Positions 53,155 through 61,466 of a stretch of 64,000 nucleotides of DNA are shown here, in pieces. Position 1 is the stretch's first letter; every line of letters begins with the position of its first letter. Source of the stretch: Natroniella sp046097105 (lineage in GTDB: Bacteria > Bacillota > Halanaerobiia > Halobacteroidales > Halobacteroidaceae); contig NZ_CP175562.1 of the NCBI RefSeq assembly GCF_046097105.1, positions 2,108,001-2,172,000 on the forward strand. The letters run 5' to 3'. The translations under genes and the position numbers were made by a program. The notes below the pieces were generated by a model, which did not search any database, was not told the DNA's origin, and was given only the letters and a program-made list of their open reading frames with translations.

Positions 53155-54009
53155 CTATTCTAATGCTTCAGCGCCACCAACAATTTCAGAAAGTTCCTGT
53201 GTAATTGCAGCCTGGCGTGCTCTATTATAAGATAAAGTCAAGTCCTCTATCATCTCTTCAGCATTTTCAGTTGCAGAATCCATAGCTGTCATCCGTGAAG
53301 CAAACTCACTAGCTTTAGACTGCAATAATGCACTAAATAGAATGTTTTTAATATATTGTGGCAACACAACTGATAAGACTTCTCCAGCTGAAGGTTCATA
53401 TAAGTACCTAGTACCAGCATCTTCTGGTTCTATATCATCTGGGTCAACAGGTAATAACTTAATCTTTTTTACTTCTTGGCTAATTACACTTTTAAAATCG
53501 GTATAAACTAAATATATCTCATCAAAAACTTCCTGCCTATATAAATCAATTATCTCCTGAGCAAAATTAGCCGCATTATGAAAAGTAGGACTATCATCTA
53601 ACTCAAGATATTCAGAAATAATTTCAACATCTTGCCTTCTAAAGTAGTCTCTCCCCTTTTTCCCGATAGTAACCAAATTATTTTCTTGGTTATCAGCTTG
53701 AATACTAGTTTCAACTTTTTTAATAACTCGATTATTATACGGGCCAGCTAATCCACGATCACCAGTAATCAAAAAGTAACAAACTTTTTTGACATCACGC
53801 TCTTCTAACAAAGGATGTAACCTATTATCTATCTTAGAAGTAACATTCACTAAGGTCTTACGTGTCTTTTCAAAAAAGGGCTTAGCATTTTCAGCTCTTT
53901 CCTGTAACCTTCTTAATTTAGCGGCAGCAACTAGCTTCATAGCTTTAGTAATCTTTTTAGTGTTTTTAACACTAGCTATCTGCCGCTTAATATCTCGCAT
54001 ACTTTTCAT
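53155..54009 (-). CDS. atpG: ATP synthase gamma subunit
   Basis: The 284-aa central stalk protein starts with MKSMRDIKRQIASVKNTKKITKAMKLVAAAKLRR in pattern and ends with MIEDLTLSYNRARQAAITQELSEIVGGAEAL, the two coiled-coil helices. LITGDRGLAGPYN is the family block. It connects F1 to the c ring. Confidence 0.97.
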   Translation of the reverse strand: MKSMRDIKRQIASVKNTKKITKAMKLVAAAKLRRLQERAENAKPFFEKTRKTLVNVTSKIDNRLHPLLEERDVKKVCYFLITGDRGLAGPYNNRVIKKVETSIQADNQENNLVTIGKKGRDYFRRQDVEIISEYLELDDSPTFHNAANFAQEIIDLYRQEVFDEIYLVYTDFKSVISQEVKKIKLLPVDPDDIEPEDAGTRYLYEPSAGEVLSVVLPQYIKNILFSALLQSKASEFASRMTAMDSATENAEEMIEDLTLSYNRARQAAITQELSEIVGGAEALE

Positions 54010-54050
54010 CTAACTCACCCCACTTTCTTACCCAGACATTTAACTATAAA

Positions 54051-55580
54051 CTAGGCTGTTTCTTTTTGTTCACTAGTTACAAAATCTCCTTTAAACTTCT
54101 CAATAACAACTTCTAACTTTTCCTCTGTTTCTTCTTCTAATTTTCCAGTATCAGCAATTGCTTGCCTGATTTCTGGATTACTATTTTTTATGAAATTAAT
54201 AAACTGCTCTTCAAATTCAGTAATGTCTTCGACAGGAATATCATCCAAATGGCCATTAGTTACGGTGTAAATAATAATTACTTGATCCTCTACATCGTAT
54301 GGACTCGTTTCCTCCTGCTTTAAAACCTCAACAATTCTTTCTCCACGAGCAAGCTTTTGTTGAGTGGCCTCATCTAAATCAGATCCAAATTGAGCAAAAG
54401 CTTCTAATTCACGATATTGAGACATATCAAGCTTTAATGTCCCTGCAACATCTTTCATTGCTTTAATTTGAGCATTTCCACCAACTCGTGATACAGATAG
54501 TCCAACATTAACTGCTGGTCTAACACCTGAATAGAATAATTCACTCTCTAGGAAAATCTGACCATCAGTAATTGAAATTACATTTGTTGGAATGTAAGCT
54601 GAAATATCACCAGCTTGCGTCTCAATAATTGGTAAAGCTGTTAAAGAACCTCCCCCTAAGTCATCATTTAATTTAGCAGCTCGCTCCAGCAAGCGAGAAT
54701 GTAAATAAAATACATCACCAGGATAAGCTTCTCGCCCAGGTGGTCTTCTTAATAATAAAGACATCTCACGATAAGCAACAGCATGTTTAGACAAATCATC
54801 ATAAACTACCAATACATCTTTCCCATCATACATAAAACCTTCTCCAATAGTACACCCTGTATAAGGTGCTAAATATTGTAAAGGAGCCGGTTCACTAGCG
54901 GCAGCAGAAACAACAGTTGTATACTCCATTGCTCCAGTCTCCTCTAACTTATCTACTATTTGAGCAACAGTAGATGACTTTTGACCAACAGCTACATAAA
55001 TACACATTACATCTTTACCTTTTTGATTAACTATTGTATCAATTCCAATAGCTGTCTTTCCAGTCTGTCTATCACCAATAATCAGCTCACGCTGTCCTTT
55101 TCCAATTGGTACCATAGAGTCAATAGATTTGATTCCAGTCTGTAATGGCTCTTCTACTGGCTGACGATCAACAATTCCAGGTGCATCAGATTCAACTGCT
55201 CGAGCTTGTTCAGTATTGATTGGCCCTTTCCCGTCAATAGGCTGGCCTAAAGCATTCACAACTCGCCCCTTCATCTCTTCACCGATAGGAACCTCTACAA
55301 TTCTTTCAGTTCTATGTACAGCATCCCCTTCCTCAATTTTTGACTCATCACCTAAAATTACACAACCAATACTGTCCTCTTCTAGGTTCAATACCATTCC
55401 ATAAACACCACTATCAAACTCTAATAATTCACCTGCCATAGCGCCTTCTAATCCATGAATTCTAGAAATTCCATCACCAACGCTAAGAACAGTCCCTACA
55501 CCTTTAGTTTCTAATTCAACATCATAATTTTTTATCTGCTCTTTAATAATAGAACTGATCTCTTCTGCTCTCAGATTCAT
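54051..55580 (-). CDS. atpA: ATP synthase alpha subunit
   Basis: Non-catalytic F1 subunit, 509 aa, with P-loop GDRQTGKT (169-176), LVVYDDLSKHA and RPAVNVGLSVSRVGG carrying the conserved Arg finger region. It ends 41 nt before atpG. Confidence 0.98.
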   Translation of the reverse strand: MNLRAEEISSIIKEQIKNYDVELETKGVGTVLSVGDGISRIHGLEGAMAGELLEFDSGVYGMVLNLEEDSIGCVILGDESKIEEGDAVHRTERIVEVPIGEEMKGRVVNALGQPIDGKGPINTEQARAVESDAPGIVDRQPVEEPLQTGIKSIDSMVPIGKGQRELIIGDRQTGKTAIGIDTIVNQKGKDVMCIYVAVGQKSSTVAQIVDKLEETGAMEYTTVVSAAASEPAPLQYLAPYTGCTIGEGFMYDGKDVLVVYDDLSKHAVAYREMSLLLRRPPGREAYPGDVFYLHSRLLERAAKLNDDLGGGSLTALPIIETQAGDISAYIPTNVISITDGQIFLESELFYSGVRPAVNVGLSVSRVGGNAQIKAMKDVAGTLKLDMSQYRELEAFAQFGSDLDEATQQKLARGERIVEVLKQEETSPYDVEDQVIIIYTVTNGHLDDIPVEDITEFEEQFINFIKNSNPEIRQAIADTGKLEEETEEKLEVVIEKFKGDFVTSEQKETA

Positions 55581-55581
55581 T

Positions 55582-56145
55582 CTATTTCACCCCTAACTTA
55601 CTTACTTCTAAATTATTTAAATTAGTTTTTAACCTTTTTAATTGATTCAACAAACTACCATCAATTACCTTATCACCAATCTCTAAGACTAATCCACCTA
55701 GTAATTCAGACTTAATACTAACATTTAGCTGAATCTCTTTTTCTGTTAATTTTTCTAATTTATCCTTAAGATTCTTCTTATGCTCTGCCGATAATTCTAT
55801 TGGTGCTTTAACAACAACCTCTAATTTTCCTTGGTATTGATTAGCTAACTTTTTAAACTGCTGCTGAATATCAATCAAATAATCTTCCCTATTTTTATCA
55901 AACAACAACTTTAAAAAGTTCAATACCCTCTCAGATACTTCTTCACTAAAAACCTCTGTATAAATTTCTTTTTTTTGCTTAACAGTTAACTTAGGATGCT
56001 CTAATACCTTCTTTAGTTCTTTGCTCTCAGCAATTACTTCTATTACTTCTGTTAATTGCTGTAAGGTTTCTTCTAAAGCATTCTCCCCAACTGCTACTTC
56101 AAATAAGGCTTGAGCATATTTTTCAGCAACCTCATTCTTTAGCAT
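55582..56145 (-). CDS. atpH: ATP synthase delta subunit
   Basis: The 187-aa stalk protein begins VAEKYAQALFEVA and ends with IKSELLGGLVLEIGDKVIDGS, both OSCP/delta signatures. It joins the b dimer to F1. It overlaps atpF by 7 nt and precedes atpA by 1 nt. Confidence 0.96.
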   Translation of the reverse strand: MLKNEVAEKYAQALFEVAVGENALEETLQQLTEVIEVIAESKELKKVLEHPKLTVKQKKEIYTEVFSEEVSERVLNFLKLLFDKNREDYLIDIQQQFKKLANQYQGKLEVVVKAPIELSAEHKKNLKDKLEKLTEKEIQLNVSIKSELLGGLVLEIGDKVIDGSLLNQLKRLKTNLNNLEVSKLGVK

Positions 56146-56642
56146 TGTACGTCACCTAATTTCTCCTCATCTAATCGTTCAATGTAATTACTAATTGTCT
56201 GTTCCTGAATATCACTATCAATAGACTGCTCAAGTAACTCTTTAGCTATCTGAACAGAGATAGTAGTAACTTCATCTTTTAAACCTTCAACTGCTTGCTG
56301 TTTAGCTCGCTTAATCTCTTCTTCAGCCTTCTGAACTTTGCGATTAGCTTCTTCTTTCGCCTCAATAATTATATCTTCTTTTACACGCTTTGCTCGACGC
56401 TGACTATCTTCGACTATGCTCTGTGCTTCTAATCTAGCTTCCTTAAGCTTTTGTTGATATTCCTCTTTTAACTCTTTAGCTTCCTTTTCCCTTTGCTTAG
56501 CATCATCAATTTTATTAGAAATACTTTGAGATCTCTTTTCCATAAATGCACTTATTGGTTCAAATAAAAAATGGCGTAACAACAAAAACAACACTACAAA
56601 ATTAAATAGTTGAAAAAAGAATGTTACATCTATACTGATCAC
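56139..56642 (-). CDS. atpF: ATP synthase b subunit
   Basis: The 167-aa protein has one N-terminal membrane helix (about 6-27) and a long charged coiled coil, the usual b subunit of the peripheral stalk. It overlaps atpH by 7 nt. A 114-nt gap with a strong hairpin separates it from atpE. Confidence 0.95.
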   Translation of the reverse strand: MISIDVTFFFQLFNFVVLFLLLRHFLFEPISAFMEKRSQSISNKIDDAKQREKEAKELKEEYQQKLKEARLEAQSIVEDSQRRAKRVKEDIIIEAKEEANRKVQKAEEEIKRAKQQAVEGLKDEVTTISVQIAKELLEQSIDSDIQEQTISNYIERLDEEKLGDVQC

Positions 56643-56690
56643 CTATGATTCCCTCCTTTCAAAACTATCAACAATATAATAAATATTAAA

Positions 56691-56725
56691 GAAGATGAAT
56701 AATGAAACAAGCATTACTCATCTTC
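56691..56725 (-). other. Intercistronic hairpin between atpE and atpF
   Basis: GAAGATGAATAATG (56691-56704) pairs with CATTACTCATCTTC (56712-56725) over 14 bp with one mismatch and a 7-nt loop. Read on the minus strand it is followed by TTTAATATTT, so it may partly terminate or stabilise the c-subunit message and help set the high c:b ratio. Confidence 0.7.
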
Positions 56726-56756
56726 AATTGTCCTCTAACAGACCAATCAAATTTAA

Positions 56757-57017
56757 TTACCCTAATAAGCCAATTAGAGGATTCGCGAATAATAAAATCA
56801 AAGCTATTACCAAGCCATAAATTCCTGTTGTCTCAGCAACTGCAGCTCCTAATAACATAGTTCTAGTAATAACCCCTTGTGCCTCTGGTTGTTTACCTAC
56901 TGCTTCAGCACCTTTACCAGCAGCAAACCCCTGACCAATTCCTGCTCCAATACCAGCTATCATTGCCAAACCTGCTCCAATTGCAGATGCAGCTAACACT
57001 AATGCTTGATCACTCAT
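56757..57017 (-). CDS. atpE: ATP synthase c subunit, Na+ type (86 aa)
   Basis: A two-helix c subunit with all residues of the known Na+ site (as in Ilyobacter tartaricus): Gln29 (GIGQG), Val60, Glu62, Thr63 (VAETTGIY) and Tyr67. It should form most of the rotor ring and couple ATP synthesis to Na+. It lies downstream of the duplicated c subunit gene (41-nt gap), the order seen in Acetobacterium woodii. Confidence 0.95.
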   Translation of the reverse strand: MSDQALVLAASAIGAGLAMIAGIGAGIGQGFAAGKGAEAVGKQPEAQGVITRTMLLGAAVAETTGIYGLVIALILLFANPLIGLLG

Positions 57018-57058
57018 TATTTATTTCCCCCTTCAAAATTTTAATAGTTCTAAATAGA

Positions 57059-57616
57059 TTATAATAAAGCTAACAATGGGTTAGCAAATAACAAAATTAA
57101 AGCAATTACCAAAGCATAAATACCTGTTGTCTGTCCTACTGCCTGTCCTAACAACATAACCTTAACAATTAAGCCCTGGTATTCAGGCCGACGACCTGCA
57201 CTTTCAGTTCCTTTTCCAGCAGCATAACCTTGACCAATTCCTGGGCCAATCCCTGCAATCATTGCTAAACCAGATCCTAATACAGAAGAAGCAATCACTA
57301 TTGCTGTGCCTTCAACTCCAATCATTGGATTCCCAAATAGTAAAATCAAAGCTACTACCAAAGAAAAGATACCAGAGGTTTCAGCAACCGCTGATCCTAA
57401 CAACATTACAAAAGTAATATTATTGCTGTTTTCAGTATTATCTGCTACTGCTTCAGCACCCTTCCCGGCAGCAAAACCTTGACCAATTCCTGGGCCAATC
57501 CCTGCAATCATTGCTAAACCAGCTGCTAAAGCTGTTGCTGCTAAGACTAAGGCAGTCGGGCTAAACTGATCTAACCAGTCCAATAAGAAAATTATTAAAT
57601 TGGAGATTTCATCCAT
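57059..57616 (-). CDS. Duplicated four-helix c subunit, one ion site lost (V-type-like rotor subunit)
   Basis: The 185-aa protein is two fused c hairpins after an extra N-terminal stretch (1-20). Hairpin 1 keeps Gln46, Val77, Glu79 and Thr80. Hairpin 2 keeps Gln129, Val160, Thr163 and Tyr167, but the essential Glu is Gln162 (codon CAG; GQAVGQTTGIY). This is the pattern of the c1 subunit of the Acetobacterium woodii ATP synthase, where such a subunit mixes with ordinary c subunits in one ring and lowers the number of ions per turn. The adjacent atpE would supply the rest. Confidence 0.92.
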   Translation of the reverse strand: MDEISNLIIFLLDWLDQFSPTALVLAATALAAGLAMIAGIGPGIGQGFAAGKGAEAVADNTENSNNITFVMLLGSAVAETSGIFSLVVALILLFGNPMIGVEGTAIVIASSVLGSGLAMIAGIGPGIGQGYAAGKGTESAGRRPEYQGLIVKVMLLGQAVGQTTGIYALVIALILLFANPLLALL

Positions 57617-57654
57617 CTATCCAATCCCCCCCTTTCTCCACTTAACCAAAAAAG

Positions 57655-58359
57655 CTACTCTACCTCCATAGCAATATAAGTCATAGTTAACATGGAAAAG
57701 ATGAAAGCTTGTAAAACTCCTGCAAAGACATCAAAGTAAATAGTAGCTATTCCCGGAACCACTAATGGAACTACTCCAAATAACAAAGCCATAATTACTA
57801 CACTCCCCATCATGTTACCAAATAAACGAAAGGCTAATGACATAGGATCAGCAAATGCTCCAATAACATTTATGGGAAAGAGTAGTGGCATTGGCTCAAA
57901 ATAACCTTTTAGATAATTACCAATCCCCTTCTTTTTAACTCCCAGAAAGTGCACATTAACAGCAGTAATAACTGCTAAAGCTAAGGTAGTATTTAAATCC
58001 GCTGTCGGAGTATAAAGATTGAAGAGATCTCTTCCAGGAATAATTCCAACTAAATTGGCAATTATTAAATAAATGGTTAATGTTCCAATATAAGAAACAA
58101 AAGCCCTTTTTTTAGTGTTCATTGTAGTTTCCACTAAATTAGCAATCCCTTCTACATAAGCCCCCATTATATTTTGTAAACTACCCGGCTCAGGTTCTTT
58201 TCTTAAATTTTTAGTAGCTAGCCAAGAAATCAAAACTAAAGCTGCCATAATAACCCAAGTAGTAGTTACAGTAGATTTTACTGGAGCACCAGCAATATTA
58301 AATAATCTAGTTAAAGCATTATTCGGTAAATAAAACATTTCAACTGGGGCAAATTCCAT
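57655..58359 (-). CDS. atpB: ATP synthase a subunit
   Basis: The 234-aa membrane protein has about five to six helices and the essential Arg178 in LAFRLFGN (SLAFRLFGNMMG), facing the c ring. It forms the ion half-channels. Its ATG directly follows the atpI stop. Confidence 0.95.
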   Translation of the reverse strand: MEFAPVEMFYLPNNALTRLFNIAGAPVKSTVTTTWVIMAALVLISWLATKNLRKEPEPGSLQNIMGAYVEGIANLVETTMNTKKRAFVSYIGTLTIYLIIANLVGIIPGRDLFNLYTPTADLNTTLALAVITAVNVHFLGVKKKGIGNYLKGYFEPMPLLFPINVIGAFADPMSLAFRLFGNMMGSVVIMALLFGVVPLVVPGIATIYFDVFAGVLQAFIFSMLTMTYIAMEVE

Positions 58360-58767
58360 TTAATTTCCCTCCTTTCTTTTAATTTCAGAGTATTTTTGGC
58401 TGTCGGGCCAATAATTTAAAGCATTAGTTACTAAAACGAATAATTTTACCGTTAGCATTCCAATTACTGTAGTTAATAAGTTGACATCGCTACGTTGTAA
58501 AGCTATATAAAAAACAGCAAACCATAATACATACCTGATTATATATTGAATAAAAACATACATTCCAGCTTTAACCGGAGTGAATTTAACCGATTTTTGT
58601 AGCGAAACCGATAATAACTGAAAATTAATCAAACTCATTACAGAACCAACCAAAAAGCCAAAAGCACTTTTATAACTAAATAAAACAAATAACAATAATA
58701 ATATACAAAAATCAAATAAGGCTGTCCACTTTAATACAAATAGCTTTGTCTTTTGTACTGCATTCAT
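58360..58767 (-). CDS. atpI: ATP synthase protein I
   Basis: The 135-aa protein has four predicted helices (about 12-30, 33-52, 72-92, 100-118) and is encoded just upstream of atpB, as AtpI is. AtpI helps assemble the c ring. Sequence signatures of this family are weak, so the call rests mainly on position and topology. Confidence 0.8.
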   Translation of the reverse strand: MNAVQKTKLFVLKWTALFDFCILLLLFVLFSYKSAFGFLVGSVMSLINFQLLSVSLQKSVKFTPVKAGMYVFIQYIIRYVLWFAVFYIALQRSDVNLLTTVIGMLTVKLFVLVTNALNYWPDSQKYSEIKRKEGN

Positions 58768-58784
58768 ATAATCACTTCCTAACC

Positions 58785-58994
58785 TTACTCGGACATAAGT
58801 AATCTATAAGCATTCCTAAACCCAACTATAACCCCTAGTACAACAAAGACAGCCAGAAATAAAGCTCCTGTTCCTAACCAATTATCCAATCTGTTACCTA
58901 TCCAAATCCCAATTGCTATCGGTATCAGAATAACAATTCCTATTTGAGATAATAATGATAATGCCTGTAAAATACCTAATTGATCCTTCATCAT
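58785..58994 (-). CDS. atpZ: AtpZ/AtpI-type small membrane protein of the atp operon
   Basis: The 69-aa protein has two helices (about 10-30 and 40-62) with IPIAIGIWIGNRLDNWLGTGALF, typical of AtpZ proteins at the head of atp operons, proposed to act with AtpI in Mg2+ handling or assembly. It is the first gene after the atp promoter. GAGAG lies before the paired ATGs. Confidence 0.8.
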   Translation of the reverse strand: MMKDQLGILQALSLLSQIGIVILIPIAIGIWIGNRLDNWLGTGALFLAVFVVLGVIVGFRNAYRLLMSE

Positions 58995-59318
58995 AACTCT
59001 CCTAATTTATAAACTTTTTTAGTCCAAAGAATAAAATTCATTTTATGTACAGCAAAATTAAATAATCAGACTAGTCGTCTTTAGTTTATACAGTTCACCG
59101 GCAATTATACATATATGGAAAATAAACATCTATATGGATTAATCTACACTAGCCCATTTTATTATACTATAAGTTTCTAGTTTTGTAAAGTTGATTTACA
59201 CTCAGCCCTAATATTTTTGAAAATACAATTTTAACTTAAGGCCTAACTCTAATTTTTTAAAATTATAACATATTAAAAGATAAATATAAAGTTAAATTAG
59301 ATTTTCTTCTTTTTGACT
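58995..59318. other. Intergenic region between hpt and the atp operon
   Basis: This gap of 324 bp holds the atp promoter at 59161-59189 and, downstream of it, an AT-rich leader of about 160 nt. I see no open frame and no clear terminator for the hpt transcript. Confidence 0.6.
59161..59189 (-). promoter_or_regulatory. Sigma-A promoter of the atp operon
   Basis: TTTACA (59189-59184) and TATAAT (59166-59161) are 17 nt apart on the minus strand, a near-consensus match. The start would be near 59154, giving a leader of about 160 nt before atpZ. Confidence 0.75.
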
Positions 59319-59867
59319 CTACGTTTGATACACCTCTGATTTAAGAATACAGATATAAGGTAAGTTGCGATATCTTTCATCATAATCTAATCCATAGCCA
59401 ACAACAAATTCATCAGGAATCTCAAATCCATTCCAATCAGACTCTAATTCCTTTTCAGTTCTACGCTCAGGTTTATCTAACAAGGTACAAACCCTAATAC
59501 TATTAGGATTACGTGTCTCCAAAATACTAATTACATGTTTTAAAGTCTTTCCTGTATCAATAATATCTTCTATTATTAAAACATCTTTATCTTCAATACT
59601 TTCCTCCAAATCCTTAATAATTCTGACATTCCCAGTAGAAGTTGTCCCTTCATAACTAGTAACATCCATAAAATCAAATACAACAGGCAATTCTACATAA
59701 CGGGCCAAATCTGCCATAAAAACAAAGCCACCTCTTAAAATACAAACCATAACAATCTCATCATCTTCTTCATCATAATAATCAGTAATTTCTGCCCCTA
59801 ATTCCTTGATTCTTGCTTTTAACTTTTCTTGATCAATTAAGATTTTTTCTACTTCATTTTCTAGCAT
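59319..59867 (-). CDS. hpt: Hypoxanthine phosphoribosyltransferase
   Basis: A purine-salvage enzyme: VLIIEDIIDTGKTLKHVISIL is the PRPP-binding motif, with ILRGGFVFMADL upstream and EFVVGYGLDYDERYRNLPYI at the C-terminus, typical of Hpt. The ribosome site AAGGAGG lies in the end of tilS, one base before its own frame begins. The tilS-hpt pair is conserved in Firmicutes. Confidence 0.95.
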   Translation of the reverse strand: MLENEVEKILIDQEKLKARIKELGAEITDYYDEEDDEIVMVCILRGGFVFMADLARYVELPVVFDFMDVTSYEGTTSTGNVRIIKDLEESIEDKDVLIIEDIIDTGKTLKHVISILETRNPNSIRVCTLLDKPERRTEKELESDWNGFEIPDEFVVGYGLDYDERYRNLPYICILKSEVYQT

Positions 59868-59868
59868 T

Positions 59869-61293
59869 TTAACTCCTCCTTAAATTAACAATTTCAATTA
59901 TTAGAATTTTTTTTGTTTCTTCAACAACCTTAAATCTCTCATCAATTCTTAATTTAGCTACCCAAAAAATTTCTCCTTCCAAAGTAGTAAAGATAGGAAC
60001 CTTATCTCTCCGTGCTAATGGCACTTTCTCATCAATTAAAAAATCCTTTATTTTTTTACTCCCCTTCATTCCCAAAGGATAAAATCGATCCCCCTCTTTT
60101 CTTTGCCGAAGATAAAACTCAAAACCTACTTTAGAAAGATCTAAATGAGCTTTATTAGGGTTGTTAAGTTCTTTTTTCCATGGATAAGTATTCTTTACCA
60201 CTTTAGTCTTTACTTCTAATCCTAAATCTAAAACTTTAATCTCCCCTACTGATAATTTATGCTCAAAGTAATTGGTTTTTTTATCTGCCCTTCCACCAAT
60301 TTTAAAGATAACCTGCTCATAATTTAATGCAACAACCATTTGTTGTGGAAGATCAATTTGAGTTCCAGTTTCTCCAGTTAATATAAAATCTATAATAGAT
60401 TCTATGTGATGATAATAAAAGCCTTGTTCTTGCCCACTTAATAACTTTAAAGTTCTCTTAACAACTCTACGCTGTAAAGCAAGATGTAACTCAGAAAACT
60501 TATTCTTTAAAATAACCAACTGGTGAGGAGTCTCCTTTAATAATAATCGATTCATTACTTCTATTGTTGATTGTACTAAAAACTTCTCTTCTCCTTGTAA
60601 AATTTCAGCATTTCTTTGTAATGTATTGATTAAGTTGCTATTATATTCTTTTATTAATGATGGTAATAGTTCTAACCTAATTTTATTTCTATAATAAATA
60701 GTGTCTAAATTAGTTTTATCTAATCTCGATTCGAGATTATATCGCTGACAATAATTATTTATTTCTTGCTTGGTCAACTCAAATAAAGGCCTAACAACTT
60801 GATCTCTTTTCGGGAATATTCCAGCTAAACCTTTTAACCCTGCCCCTCGTAATAAATTCATTAAGATTGTCTCAGCTTGATCATTAGCATGATGACCCAC
60901 CGCAATCTTAGTTAGATTAAATTTTTTCAGATATTTAAAGAGAAAATCATATCTTACCTCTCGAGCAGCCTCCTCTAATGAAAGCTCCATTCGTTGCTGA
61001 TAAGATTTAACATCATACCTTTCAACTGTAATCGGCACTTCCCATTTATGAGCTATCTGTTTTACAAACTCAGCATCTACAATCGACTCTTCTCCACGTA
61101 GCATATGATCTAAATGAAAAACATGTAGCTGTAAATCATAATCTTCTCTTAATCTCTTTAAGATATGTAATAAAACCAATGAATCAGGCCCACCAGAAAC
61201 AGCAACTAAAATCTTATCACCAGTAGATAATAAATCGTATTTAATAATTGTCTCCTTAACTTTAGTCAATAAAGTCATCTTATGTAAATCCAT
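59869..61293 (-). CDS. tilS: tRNA(Ile)-lysidine synthase TilS
   Basis: TilS makes lysidine at the wobble base of the AUA-reading tRNA. The 474-aa protein has the N-type ATP motif AVSGGPDSLVLLH (about 30-42), HHANDQAETILMNLLRGAGLKGL and a C-terminal substrate domain (about 380-460, FYLRQRKEGDRFYPLGMKG). The ATG at 61293 has no clear ribosome site; an in-frame ATG five codons later is possible. Confidence 0.95.
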   Translation of the reverse strand: MDLHKMTLLTKVKETIIKYDLLSTGDKILVAVSGGPDSLVLLHILKRLREDYDLQLHVFHLDHMLRGEESIVDAEFVKQIAHKWEVPITVERYDVKSYQQRMELSLEEAAREVRYDFLFKYLKKFNLTKIAVGHHANDQAETILMNLLRGAGLKGLAGIFPKRDQVVRPLFELTKQEINNYCQRYNLESRLDKTNLDTIYYRNKIRLELLPSLIKEYNSNLINTLQRNAEILQGEEKFLVQSTIEVMNRLLLKETPHQLVILKNKFSELHLALQRRVVKRTLKLLSGQEQGFYYHHIESIIDFILTGETGTQIDLPQQMVVALNYEQVIFKIGGRADKKTNYFEHKLSVGEIKVLDLGLEVKTKVVKNTYPWKKELNNPNKAHLDLSKVGFEFYLRQRKEGDRFYPLGMKGSKKIKDFLIDEKVPLARRDKVPIFTTLEGEIFWVAKLRIDERFKVVEETKKILIIEIVNLRRS

Positions 61294-61466
61294 ACCAAAA
61301 TTTAAATTTCATACATTATTTTAACTTAAATCATGATAGCTTATATAATATTTAAATTGTAATGGTATGAATTAACTCCCTCCTTAGATAACAAAATAAA
61401 ATCACCTTACTACCGAATTTTCGATAAAAATCAATCTAATCCTTCTTTTTGTTCAATTTTTTCACC

